From NCBI RefSeq assembly GCF_002105155.1, contig NW_019028989.1, positions 682,001 to 746,000 of the forward strand: a DNA stretch of 64,000 nucleotides. Direction: 5' to 3'. Positions 12,001 through 23,761 of this stretch are shown here, in pieces. Each line of letters begins with the position of its first letter. Position 1 is the stretch's first letter. Under the pieces are notes generated by a model. That model had not been told where the DNA came from and did not search any database. It saw only the letters and a list, made by a program, of their open reading frames with translations. Origin of the DNA: Lobosporangium transversale. Taxonomy: Eukaryota > Mortierellomycota > Mortierellomycetes > Mortierellales > Mortierellaceae. The position numbers and the translations under genes are program-made.

Positions 12001-15000
12001 AGAGCCGTGGATTTGTCGAGAATTCATATCTCCGAGGTCTTACTCCTCAGGAATTCTTTTTCCATGCCATGGGAGGTCGTGAAGGTAAGGATCAAAGACC
12101 GGATCACATATATTATATAAACGGTACTAATGTTAGTGAGCGTAATAATCAACGTTATGATACATTTCGATTGCTTTATTTCTCTTGCAATTTAAAGGTT
12201 TAATTGATACCGCTGTTAAGACTGCCGAGACTGGCTATATCCAGCGTCGTCTCGTCAAAGCTTTGGAGGATGTGATGGTCAAGTATGATGGCACTGTGAG
12301 AAACTCTCTCGGGCACGTGGTTCAATTCTGTTACGGCGAGGACGGTATGGATGCTTGCCACGTTGAGAAGCAGCGCATTGACACCGTGAAGATGTCGAAC
12401 GCACAGTTTGAGAAGAAGTTTCAGATTGATCTTACAGATAAAGCTAAAGGCTTCAAGCCGGGTGCTTTAGATTACTCTGTGATCAAGGCAATGGAGGAGG
12501 CAGATATAGAGTCAGTGAAGCGTGGTGAACCTGACATGCAGACACTATTGGAGCAGGAATTCAGGCAGCTTGAGGCCGACCGCCATCTTCTGCGCAACTA
12601 CATCTTCACCGAAGGCGATGACTCGTGGCCCCTTCCCACTAACATCAAGCGATACATTTGGAACTCGAAACAAATGTTTCACGTAGATCATAAGCGACCA
12701 AGTGACCTTGATCCCCGCCACATTTTGGAGAGTGTTAAGAATTTGGAGAAGCAGCTTATAGTGGTACGCGGCACGGACCGTATCAGTGTAGAGGCTCAAG
12801 ATAACGCAACATTGTTGTTCCGTATGTTGATCCGATCGACATTGGCGGTGCGTAGGGTGATTGAAGAGTTCCATTTGACTCGTGAAGCATTTGATTGGGT
12901 TGTAGGTGAGATTGGTTCGCGTTTTGCACATGCAATTGTCAATCCTGGTGAGATGGTTGGAACGGTTGCAGCACAATCGATTGGAGAGCCTGCAACGCAG
13001 ATGACGCTCAACACGTTCCATTATGCTGGAGTGTCGTCGAAGAATGTGACACTTGGTGTTCCTCGTTTGAAAGAGATTATCAATGTGGCGACGAACATCA
13101 AGACGCCTTCGCTGAACGTCTATCTGACACCAGAATGTGCTCGTAACATGGAGCGTGCTAAGCAGGTGCAGGTTGCTTTGGAGTACACTAACTTGAAGAA
13201 AGTTACGTCGGCGACTGAGATTCATTATGATCCTGATCCCGAGAACACTAATATTGAAGAGGATCAGGACTTTGTATCTGCATACTATGCGATGCCCGAT
13301 GAGGATCTGAATTTATCCAGGACATCACCTTGGTTGCTTCGTATTGAGTTGGACCGTAAGATGATGCTTGATAAGAAGCTGACAATGGCGGATGTCTCGA
13401 ACAAGATATCAGAGGACTTTCAACGTGATTTGATGTGTATTTGTTCAGATGACAACGCTGAGAGGTTGATCATTCGCTGCCGTATTATCAATGAGGAAGC
13501 AGCGGACAAGCAGCCCGACGTACAAGACGAGGAAGATGTGTTTTTAAAGAAGATTGAGAACAGTTTGCTTAGTTCAATCAGCCTGCGTGGCATCAAGAAT
13601 ATTGCACGCGTTTACATGGTGGAGAAGAAGAAGACATACATCAAATCAGATGGAACGTTCGACTCTCAGAAGGAATGGTACCTAGAAACAAGTGGATCGA
13701 ATCTGAAGGCGGTCATGTGCGAGGAGGACGTCGATGCCACACGTACATACTCGAACAACTGTGGAGAAGTGATGGCCGTACTAGGTATCGAGGCGGCACG
13801 TCAGGCATTGTTGAAAGAGTTGCGCGGAGTTATCGAGTTTGATGGTTCTTATGTCAACTATCGCCACTTGTCGTTGCTGTGTGATGTGATGACGCACCGT
13901 GGCCACTTGATGGCCATCACACGTCATGGTATCAATCGTGCTGAGACGGGTGCACTGATGCGCTGTTCTTTTGAGGAGACTGTTGAAATTTTGATGGAGG
14001 CTGCAGCAGTAGGAGAGCTGGATGACTGCCGTGGTGTTGCTGAAAATATCATGTTAGGTCAGTTGGCACCTTTGGGCACGGGTGAATTTGATCTAATGCT
14101 GGATGAGAAGATGCTCAGTACTGTTGTTGAAGGACCACGTCCAGGCATGATGGGTGTGAATATGGGCATGGGTATGAACAGTGATAATTTAGCATCACAG
14201 ATGACACCATACGATGGACGGTCACCGCAGTATGTGGACTTTTCACACCCAGGATCGCCAATGGATGCGGTGTTCTCGCCAATGGGCAATTCTGGAGCAA
14301 GTTCTCCGATGGGAGCAGGTACATGGGATGCAGCAAGCCCGTTTGGCGCGACCAGTCCTGGATACTCCCCAGCTTCGCCTGGCTATTCACCCAGTTCGCC
14401 AATGTATGCAACAAGTCCTGGGTATAGCCCCACATCACCCAGCTATAGCCCTACATCACCCAACTATTCCCCTACATCCCCATCATATTCCCCTACGTCC
14501 CCATCGTACTCACCTACCTCGCCTTCTTACTCGCCGACATCACCCTCATATTCTCCTACGTCGCCATCTTACTCACCTACATCGCCGTCTTATTCGCCAA
14601 CATCACCAAGTTACTCACCCACATCTCCAAGCTATTCGCCTACGAGCCCGAGCTACTCCCCTACGAGCCACGGCTATGGAGCGACATCGCCGGCTTACTC
14701 TCCTACATCACCTTCATACTCTCCAACATCGCCATCGTACTCACCTACATCGCCATCATATTCGCCTACGTCGCCATCGTATTCACCCACATCACCTTCA
14801 TACTCTCCTACATCACCTTCGTATTCTCCTACATCGCCTTCGTATTCTCCTACTTCGCCCTCGTATTCTCCTACGTCGCCTTCGTATTCTCCTACATCAC
14901 CTTCGTATTCACCCACGTCACCAAGCTACTCGCCCACGAGCCCGAGCTATTCCCCAACGTCGCCTTCGTATTCGCCAACAAGTCCTAGCTACTCACCTAC

Positions 15001-15217
15001 GAGCCCGAGCTATTCACCAGCGAGTCCAAGTTATTCTCCAAGTTACTCTCCTAGCGCGACGTCATTCTCGCCGATGGATTACTCATCTGGTGGACAAGGC
15101 AGTGGTTCAGCGACACCAGGACGACCTGGATACAACCCTGTGGGAGGCAGCAACAGCTCTAGTTCTTCTGGCCAAGGTAAATCCTCAAATGCCAAGTACT
15201 CTGATGATGAAGAGTAA
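9005..15217 (+). CDS. RPB1: DNA-directed RNA polymerase II largest subunit RPB1
   Basis: Catalytic subunit of nuclear RNA polymerase II. Six exons are inferred: 9005-9091, 9207-9405, 9569-9639, 9803-10450, 10572-12084 and 12198-15217. They give about 1845 residues, the usual length. The start gives [16 protein letters not shown], typical of fungal RPB1. Landmarks are the clamp zinc motif [17 protein letters not shown], the lid and switch region ([19 protein letters not shown]), the Mg-binding catalytic loop [10 protein letters not shown] near residue 493, the trigger loop ([19 protein letters not shown]) and the C-terminal domain from about residue 1555. The C-terminal domain has roughly 30 YSPTSPS heptads, degenerate at both ends and with one odd repeat ([14 protein letters not shown]) in the middle. 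The tail is acidic (KYSDDEE). Exons 1-3 and part of exon 4 are duplicated in the left arm of the palindrome. Confidence 0.97.
14350..15055 (+). repeat. RPB1 C-terminal heptad repeat array
   Basis: A tandem 21-bp repeat encodes YSPTSPS units, the phosphorylation platform of RNA polymerase II. Third bases vary widely between units while the protein repeat is kept, which shows purifying selection. On the opposite strand and in other frames the array creates long false ORFs. Confidence 0.95.
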
Positions 15218-16096
15218 ATCTGATTCTGCAAGCAAAGAACTCGGAGGGAAAAGATGTTTGTGTACGGTCTTGATTAGTTTTGTAAAGTATGTTAGTAAAA
15301 GGAAATACATTAAAGAAATAAATAGGAGTTTAAAAAAATCTTCAGTAGCCAAGAAATGAAATGAATGTGCTGTGTGAAGTAATTAAGCACCCGAAGTTGA
15401 AGTTGAGGACGGTTGTTCCTGGATCGCATTGAGCATATAAAGATGTTTGATTGATAAACCAAATTGGTGACAAGATAATATAGATCCACAGTGTTTGAAC
15501 CATGAACTTTTTATTGTATTCTTGCGCTTTCATTTGTCCCCTCCTTCGGCAGAACATTGGCTCTATACGATTCCTCTCGTTTACCGCAGTGCTTTCAAAT
15601 TATAATATGCGTATTTGTCCATGTCATTATGAAATAAAACCTCTTAACATTCACAGCTTTGATAGTGAAATTGGCTTTATCTACGGGATTGCAGGAGCTT
15701 TTCAAAAATTCTGTCATTTGCACGTCCAATAATGACCATCCTCTTCTGTACTCCCATCATGTACTGCCCTCGGGAGGTATGCATCTCTGACTTCCAGATG
15801 AGTTATCTATACTCTCCGTCATGTTCTCTACTAAGGCCTGTGTGATGTAAACGGCCAGGGATTCACTTTTGGTAACTACTGGACTGTCTTTTGGCCACAC
15901 TTGGCACTCTTTTCGGTGGCAATTGTTGTCCGTGATCATTGTGTATACCAATATGAGGTGCGCCACTAAAATAAAAGCAAGATATTTGACCGTCACCTGT
16001 AAACAATTTTTTTTTTTTTTTTTTTGTGCTCTGGTTTTTGGTTTCGTCTCTTTCTCATTCACAAACTCACAAACAGGACACGCATTCAGTAGAGCA
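15218..16096. other. RPB1/REX1 intergenic region
   Basis: Contains RPB1 3' sequence with AATAAA-like signals (for example around 15317) and the REX1 5' region. A T-run of about 20 lies at 16008-16025. Open frames here cross the T-run or lack support. Confidence 0.5.
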
Positions 16097-17858
16097 ATGG
16101 GGATTGACAAGAAAAGAAAGCGCTCCAAAGAAGAGGAGCCAACGATTACCTCTGGAGGAAGTAGAGCGAAACGTGTGGAGGTGATTGAAGAAACTTCTAG
16201 AAAGATGGCCGAAGTTATCAGTGCCAGCACCGGTAGTAACATGAGGAATAGCAAGGAAAGCAAGGAAGACAAAAAGGAAATAAAAGACAAAAAGAATAAG
16301 AAGGAAAAGAAAGAAAAGAAGAAGAGAGGGAAAGAAAAAAAAGAGAAGAAACGTATCGTTTCTGAATTGCCTCTATCATCACTTCACAGCGAAGCTGATT
16401 CTGATACTACAACAAGCCTCGGCATGGATATGGATGTAGATTTAACCCCTACAGCCACTACAGAGGAACAGAGAATTATGAAAGCGCTTACTGAGGTCAA
16501 AGAGACTTCTGATCAAGGGAGAGATTCCAAGAAAGCCAAGGACATGATACTGGTCAAGTCAGTGAAATTTAATTCAAAGGATGCGCCTCCGACACTTGTC
16601 ATGAACACTTCAAACATCACGGCTGACCATAATATTAGCAGTAGCGATGACTCGGGTGATTCAAGAAAGGACAATGAGAGCGGAAAGGATGGAGACAAGA
16701 AAAAGACTAATCAACTCAAATGTACAGGCTCATTTCGTGCTCTTCTTTTGCACCATGGCTAGGTTAGAATAAACCAGTCTTCAAATGGTGGACTAATATA
16801 GACTTGTCCTTGTATCTTATTACTTCCTATTACATAGTGGATGGTTTGACAAAGAAGGAACGGAAACTTCTAAAGATCAAAGAGAGACAATTTAACAGGA
16901 AAAGCGAAGGAGATGGTGAACCTGCTTTTATACTTAAAGATGGTCACGATCTAACTTTGGGGGTATGAGTTCAGGCAATGCGCTTAGTTATCATATATAA
17001 CCCGGGTAATGCGTTTACTGGATTTATCAATTCAAAATTTTTTTAATTCTTGCTGCTACTGTAGGAGTTACGTGACCTTGTTGTTTTTATCCTGACAGAG
17101 ACCCCATCATTGCCATGGATCCAAGTTCTCAACAAATTCAAAATTGAAAAGGTTTTATTACTTTACATCTCAGGCCTTGACCCAAAACTGTTTCATATGA
17201 ATGCAAGATCCTCAGATGCGCACAAGTCCATCGCATGGGCCCAGCGTGCAGACACCCATATGGGCCCCGTTGAAGAATTTGAACATCTAAGAGAGTATTT
17301 TGACCGGGCTAATGTTGTCAAAGCAGCTGGAGACAAATTCAGAATCTTTTCGCCAACAAATACACTGTTGAATGTACCACTGAGTAACTCGGAGAAAGTC
17401 AAACGAGAAAAGGAAAAGGAAAGAAAAGGTATCTCCATAGAGCGTTATGGGTTCTTCTCAACATTGATTATATACTTAAATTTCTATCTACTCTTTTGTT
17501 TATATTGCCTTACAATTTATACTTTCAATTATTGTTTCCAATCTAGAAAAAAGCGCAGGGAGGAAAACAAAACCAGAAAACTATATGATGTCGTTGGAAG
17601 AGCTGCAGGAAAATAAGTTTCCTCTGCCACGATACCTTCTTGAAGAGGCATCGAATCTGGGTGAAGGTTGGATTGAGACACCAAAGCTCAAAAAGACCAC
17701 ATTAACACCTCCTCCCAAGACAATGATTGCCATAGACTGTGAAATGGTTAGTATCATTACTACCATTCTTTTGTTTTCTTCCTATCAGTCATGTTGCGCT
17801 ATCTATCGCCACCGAATGTTGCCTAGAGTGGTTTATCTTTACTCATTCTTGCATTTAT

Positions 17859-17937
<79 letters not shown>

Positions 17938-19099
17938 CAGTGTAAAACAACAGCTGGTACGGAGTTGACGCGTGTGACTTTGATAAATCATGAAGGCAAA
18001 GTCATCTTAGATGAACTAGTGAGACCAGAAAACCCTGTATTGGATTATCTTACTCAATACTCAGGCATGACCGCTGCGAAGCTTGAAGGTGTCACCACAA
18101 GGCTAGTAGATGTTCAGAAGAAACTGAAAAAAATCATCAACTACAACACTATTCTTGTGGGCCACTCTCTTGAGAATGATATGACTGTGTTAAAGGTACA
18201 AATACAAAAAAATGGCCTAAAACCTGGTGTATTAGGCTTGCTGAAACTAATCGTTGACCCTAATGGTTACCGTTGGTCCTTTTTTTTCCCCCAAGCTCGC
18301 TCATCCATTCATTATCGATACTAGTTTAATCTTCCACCATACTCGTGGACCCCCATATCGCCCTGGATTAAAATGGTTAGCACAAAAATGGCTGCAACGT
18401 CATATTCAAGATAATGTAGAGCGAGGACATGATTCTGCAGAGGATGCGCTTGCATGTATGGATCTTGTTAAGCTCAAGTTGTTAAAACCTAAAGGGTTCG
18501 GCGAATATGAACAAGATCAAGAGTCACTGTTCTCAAGATTGCATCGGTTCAACACCCTGAGGACCTCCGCTTTAGTCGATTCAGACGCTTTTGCGGGACA
18601 GTCCGCAACGACTACCATCCGGACTGCAAGTGATGAAGAGGTTGTGAAGGCTATTCCTGAGGTTATTCAGAAACACAATTTTGTGTGGGCACGTCTAAGA
18701 GACATTGAGATTAATCATGGAAAGGTTCCTGAACAAACTCCAGTAGAAAGGCAAGAAGTAGACAAAGGGCGGGGTGCGAAAATTAGCAGTGCGGACAAGA
18801 TCCAAGCTTCAGAGGAAGAGATTCGTGCAGGTATTCGATCTATTGACAAGAGCGTGAAGGCGATTATGGACTCACTGCCATCACGTACTGCTGTGATTAT
18901 TACGAGTGGACAAGGTGATCACCGCGAAGTGTCGAGGTTGCAAGCAAGGCAAAAGGTGTTTCAAGAACTGCTTAAGCAGAAAGGTTCAATCAATGAAGTT
19001 CCACAGCAAAACCGCTTTCTGGAAGAGGATATGCGCAAGCTGGAAATAGCTGTAGAAGATGCAAAGGGTGGTATTTGTCTTTTAACAGTAAAGAAGTAG
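16097..19099 (+). CDS. REX1: RNA exonuclease REX1-like (DEDDh 3'-5' exonuclease)
   Basis: Six exons: 16097-16721, 16838-16962, 17065-17428, 17547-17746, 17941-18195 and 18296-19099, about 790 residues. The N-terminus is a Lys-rich, probably nuclear or nucleolar targeting region. The exonuclease domain carries motif I IAIDCEMC across the exon 4/5 junction (near residue 436), motif II LVGHSLENDM (near 510) and motif III HDSAEDALACMDLV (near 568), so the DEDDh acidic and His residues are all present. REX1/RNH70 family members trim 3' ends of 5S rRNA, tRNA and other RNAs in the nucleus. Intron 4 (17747-17940) contains a TTA microsatellite and a very long T-run just before its acceptor. Confidence 0.9.
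17863..17932 (+). repeat. (TTA)n microsatellite followed by long poly-T
   Basis: Within REX1 intron 4. About 13 ATT units run directly into more than 30 T residues that end 8 bases before the 3' splice site. Confidence 0.9.
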
Positions 19100-19326
19100 C
19101 GAGAAGAATAAAATTGCACCAGAAGAATGTCAAGGAAATGAAGTCGATATTTAGTCACGTTTCAGACATCAAGAAACTCCATGAACTTAATAAAATATGT
19201 CGATCAATTAGACCATATTGGCCCGAAAAAGAAAAAAAAAAAAAAAAAGAAAAAAGAAAAAAAAAAACACTACGCAGGTATTAAATATTGTACAAAATGC
19301 AGTTTATCCATAGTAATATCTCTTAG

Positions 19327-20351
19327 CTATTCTTCATCGTAATTGTCTTCATCCTCAGCCCGTTTGCGTTTCCAAAGATCATGGTTTAGCAGATTCTGCT
19401 GATTCTGTGTCAACGACTGCTCCACAACAGCATCTTTCATTTCCTCATCTTCGTCCTCGTCTTCACTCTTAACTTTGAATAGTGATGGTGGTTCTGCTGA
19501 TAACGGTGACGCCAATGGCGCTTCTCCTACTCCTCTTCCTCCTATTGACGTGCTTATAGCATCTGATGAAAGACGCTGAACACCCGATGGCGGTAGCTAT
19601 TAAGCAATGAGTCATAGGACATTAAAAAAAAAACTGTTTAGTACAAAGACGTAGTTGGATTAAAGACCATATCCAAGGGGTATATCGCTCTTACCTCTGG
19701 AATAAGTTGAAAATTGACTGCTGTAAGACAATGTCGTTCATGAGGCAATCGGATACCGTATTTTTCTGGGATTAAAGGAAGAGGGACCTTATTCTTTTCT
19801 TCTGCAAGCTCGAGCAAGAACTTAGGAAAAATAAAAATAGTAATGGTCAGCATGTGCACAGAGGTACACTATTTTCACCATATTTCAATCAATTACCTCT
19901 TTGAGCGGCGGTGATGTGAAGGAATGGTTAACACGGCCCTGGATAGCTAACTTCACATCCTCTAGTCCGACTTCGGTCCTGCCTGCATGTTCAGAGTAGA
20001 GAAGTGCATCCTGAAAAACATCCGTGGTATATCCTAAAGACACATTATATGTATAAAAATAATATTGCTACGCGCTATGAGTATTAAGCATAAACCATAG
20101 CACATGCTGAACAAGAGAAATAAGACATACTATGCGCGAACTCGAGTAATTGATGAATGACTTTTTGCTCAGTATCCTCCACTGAGAGTGACTGAAGGAT
20201 CAGCGAGATGACTAATTGAAAGTTGAGCAAAACAGTATTGAAGAATAAAAAAGTCAGAATGTCTGCGCTATTTTTGGCCCATGAGCGGCTCCATTGAATG
20301 CAATCCTCTGCGTGTACCTTTTGCATCCCTAGGCTGAGTTGTCTGTGCCAT
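19327..20351 (-). CDS. TAF9: TFIID subunit 9 (TAF9), histone-fold protein
   Basis: Five exons on the minus strand: 20318-20351, 20131-20211, 19897-20033, 19695-19820 and 19327-19596, giving 215 residues. The spliced N-terminus starts MAQTTQPRDAK and runs into the histone fold (ISLILQSLSVEDTEQ, then VIHQLLEFAH and DVFQDALLYSEHAG, then EVGLEDVKLAIQGR). The TAF9-specific block follows: SFTSPPLKE, LPLIPEKYGIRLPHERHCL and TAVNFQLIPE. The C-terminus is acidic and ends in a basic/acidic tail (WKRKRAEDEDNYDEE). TAF9 pairs with TAF6 in TFIID and SAGA. Intron phases all agree, which supports the model. Confidence 0.92.
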
Positions 20352-20739
20352 TTCTGACGTCTTTAATGGATGTTTCTCAGATTATGCCCTCTCTGTTCTT
20401 TTCTGATTAAGAATAATTAAGAATAATATTTATAATGATTGTTGAATATCACCTGACTAATACCCGATATGATCTGTGCAAACCAATCAAAATGGACTTT
20501 ACAACCTTTACAAGGGCCTAATGACCGTTCTATTCAAGTGGGGACTACCCACCAAGCAGAAACAAACCACCAGTAGCGGAAAAAGCTGCAATCAAAATGA
20601 TATCGCATCTAGTACAGCATTGGCCCACCAGCTAATGAGCATGGATAGATATGACGAGACCCTTACAGTTACTATCTGTTGATCTGTACGGTTTTTGCAA
20701 AAGATTAGAGAGGATACAGGAGACGAAAATAAACAGAAC
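20352..20739. other. Spacer between TAF9 and the FEN-Fanzor copy A
   Basis: 388 bases hold the TAF9 promoter and the region 3' of copy A. If copy A ever made a guide RNA from its 3' side, it would lie here. I see no convincing hairpin, and the 39-bp element found 3' of copies B and C is not present. Confidence 0.4.
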
Positions 20740-23219
20740 TTACAAATTTTTTGTGGGTGTGCCGGCACCCAAATACTTGTGTCTAGCGTCGTGCGCGCTT
20801 TGCAGCCGGAGCAGGGACTCTTCCGTGGGCTTGTACTTTGCAGGCCTCTCTTGCCTCTCAATTTGAGCAAGACCGATTCTTGCGATGTTTTCCGCCCCTA
20901 CTGCGTCACGGTCGAAGAATACCTTACATGTCCAGCAATATTTAGAGCGAGGGTACACCGTCTCTAAAAAGCTATCGCAGAGAGGTCGGGGACAGCGGGC
21001 GCTGGTGTAAAATTCGTGCGCCCCTACAGTGAAGTGTCCTCGTGCTTTGACCTAAGCGTTTCAAATGGCAGTCGTTTATTAACAAGGGCTCTATGGCTTT
21101 CCAGCTTTTCTTACTTTTTTTAAAAAAAGCCATACCTGTGTGACAAGGTGTCTCGTTATAGCAGTGTGCTTGCTGGGAACTCCTTTACTACTTTCAACGG
21201 ACCCTAGGCCGACGAAAAGCACCCCTTTTCCCCGAGCATCTTCAACACTCGCTGCACCGCGTAGTCGAACGTAGCTCGTTGAGCCTTTCGTAGGTCCCAT
21301 TTTTTTTTCAGGTCCACCTGGACTCGTAGAATTCTTGAAGCACATCCAAATTCTTTGATCCTATCTGTGTCTGGGACTCCTCGTTCATCCATTGAAAGTA
21401 CTCATTGTACGTATCCCTTCCAAACACAGGGATGGCGCTCTCAACCTCAATCATTCCTTTTTCACGCTTCCTTTTGTTCAACAGGTGATTGAAGCGGAGG
21501 ACGGGGAGGTACAAGAACCTGCTTCTCACCTTTACCTTTTGCCGCAAGTTAGGGTTGTGAGGATCCAGGGAGGAAAACGTAAGGGCGTTAACAATACCAG
21601 TATCACATCCGACGATAGTTGTGGTGTTTACGGATGGGCATCGCCCTGGTTTGTTGAATGTGAGCTCAACGTTTTCAAGCAGTTTGGAGCTCCTCTTCCA
21701 GTTTATGTTTGCGTAGTCTTCATCTGTTAGGTCTTCACCGGCCGCCTCTGAACACGTCGTGTTGAGAAATCCCTGAGAAAGCTCCAGTTCTTGGCTGGGG
21801 TCTTCTTCATCTACGTCAGACTGCTGCTGTCTCTTCTTCGTCTGGGTTGTGTCATAGGCAAGTAGATTCAGAACTAGACCGTTGGTAGAAACTGTTCCTT
21901 TGAGTTTGAACCGAGTTAGATCCTTGTCCTGTGACTGCAGGGATACTTTGTCTCGATATCCAAGAACCATGCGATCGCCTCCAATGTCACAAAAGAGAGC
22001 CTGAATCAAAACCCCTTTTGTTCCCTGTACACACTCAAACATTGCAGTCTTGGAAGGATTGTCGAGAGGCAGAATACGCTCCAGCAGCTGCTTGGTATCT
22101 TCGTTCGCCCAGAGGGTGTCAACTAGGGCGTGTTCAGACAGATACACATACCCGGGTGACCAGGGGGACGTAGGAAAGTCTGAGTATTTTTTCACTTTTT
22201 TGTTCTCCCGCAAAAAAAACTCAATGTCGCTCATATCTTCGTTTGTTTTCTCGACATCAAACTAGGAAAAAAAAAATAAAAATAAAAAATAAAAGTCTGA
22301 ATAAAGAGCATTTGATTGCAGAATATACATGAAAATACCTTACACAAGGTTATACCATTGCGTTCCTGTACTGCCGCGTTCCCTCCCAACATCTCACTAG
22401 CTTCCCTTAGGTAATCTCGAAGCATTTTATTGTAGTTCTCGTTCCACGCAACCTTTCGAATTAATCGAAGATTATTAATCGGGCCAACGTCTCGAGGTTC
22501 CTTGAGTAATCATTGCCTGCGATGGCACAGAATAACACCAGATGTTCATGTGATGACGGGCTTAGTGCTTGGATAACGTTGTCTACATCGTAAACCCCAA
22601 ACTTCCGTCTACGGTGTGGAAGGGGTCGCGCTAGGAAGCAGACTCGTTCGCACGCAAAAAAATCAGAGTCTTGGGATATCACGATTCTATCATTCTCCTC
22701 ATTATGGCACCCTATGCATGGGTCCGCTTCATATGTACACAGACAGACATCGAAGACAGAGCTAAGGCCTGTTGCCAGCTGATCCTTTTCCTGGACGCTA
22801 AGGGTGTGGACTTCTCGAAGACCCTTCTGGATGCGCCTCATGACTTGAGGACGAGTCCATACCCCACTCCGAGAATTTCTCTCGAAGGTGCTCATATCGT
22901 TCTCCAAAGCATCCATATTTTTTTCTCTTATGGCTTGCCGTTCTGTCCTTGCTTTTTCTTTCTCAGTACAAGGTTCCCCATCAATATGTATAGTCAGATT
23001 GTCCTTTATCACGAGAGCCAGGGACCTTCCTACATCAATGATGGATTCGCTTTTCATCTTGGCATGGACGACTCTGCGGAGGGTGTCGTAATAGAACGTA
23101 CCGAGGAGATCTACATGAACAGAATGGTCAGGGTTTGCCGCCAAGAAATTGCCCACGTCAGTTTCCGAAGGTAAAACCCCGCGATCCGCAACCAGTTTGA
23201 AGAAGGACTTCAGCCCCAT
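20740..23219 (-). pseudogene. Copy A: FEN1/XPG-like nuclease + Fanzor/TnpB-like RuvC nuclease, broken
   Basis: Start is ATG at 23219. Residues 1-250 resemble the FEN1/XPG family: MGLKSFFKLV, Asp in HVDLLG (37), HIDGEP (80), YEADPC, SQDSDF and GNDYS. Introns follow at 22262-22338 and 21052-21135. The C-terminal part is TnpB/Fanzor-like: RuvC-I VGCDTGI (21,680 region), PSKHTAITRHL, an E in GAHEFYTSARC, a Cys zinc ribbon (ARCPRPLC, KYCWTC) and RuvC-III FDRDAVGAENIAR. Three frame changes occur: after NLETL (about 22,490), at an A9 run (about 21,300) and at a G/A/G run (about 21,225). Compared with copy B about 330 residues between the two domains are missing. It is therefore probably dead, unless the homopolymer shifts are sequencing errors. 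Expression signals remain: a TATA box at 23455-23463 and a 5'-UTR intron acceptor just before the ATG. Confidence 0.8.
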
Positions 23220-23284
23220 GGTCAATATCTAAGCGAAAGAGAAAGAAAAAGGAAAAATGGTGGTGATGAAAAGAAATGAAAAAG

Positions 23285-23317
<33 letters not shown>

Positions 23318-23454
23318 GACAAAGGTATAAAAGGATGAGATTTTTTATGGTTTAAAGATCCAAAGTGAATAGATAAAGAATATTGAGGGAAAGATACAGG
23401 AACAAGTGGCAGTGGTAAAAGGGATGGGACTTTGAAGGAGGAAGGCAATGGTCC

Positions 23455-23463
23455 CTTTTTATA
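23455..23463 (-). promoter_or_regulatory. TATA box of copy A
   Basis: TATAAAAAG on the minus strand, about 240 bases upstream of the copy A start. A TTCGCTTAG acceptor-like site 10 bases before the ATG suggests a 5'-UTR intron containing the A/T-rich tract. Confidence 0.5.
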
Positions 23464-23507
23464 TCCTGGATTGATCATGAATTTTAACATTGTCTCATAT
23501 AGTTTTG

Positions 23508-23761
23508 ATATCGATCCTTTGCTTCACAGGCCACATCAATCTTTATTCAGTTTCTTTGTTTGGATTGGGGTTTGTTCAAGTCAATAGCAGAGATTGACAA
23601 ATAAATACAAGCTCTCGCATGAACGGCAGATTGGAAACAATAGCATTGAGATACCAAAGTGAGCATTCGAAAATCATCTCCATATACAGCATACAGTGTC
23701 GATGTCGATCCTTTGTTACACAATTTTTTTTTTTTTTTTTCAGTTTCTTTTGTTTGTACTG
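23508..23761 (+). repeat. Diverged direct repeat, period about 188 bp
   Basis: The segments TCGATCCTTTG..CAC..CAGTTTCTTTGTTTG at 23508-23572 and 23696-23761 align with a few substitutions and a T-run expansion in the second. It looks like an old tandem duplication. Confidence 0.6.

Noticed and set aside
14695-14916. Minus-strand ORF with GEYEGDV repeats
   Set aside because: Antisense of the same heptad repeats, with no independent support.
14214-15359. 381-codon plus-strand ORF
   Set aside because: It is a frame shadow of the RPB1 heptad array; the His/Arg/Leu-rich translation arises from the repeat read out of frame.
15757-16290. 177-codon minus-strand ORF
   Set aside because: Overlaps the REX1 start and depends on translating a homopolymer.
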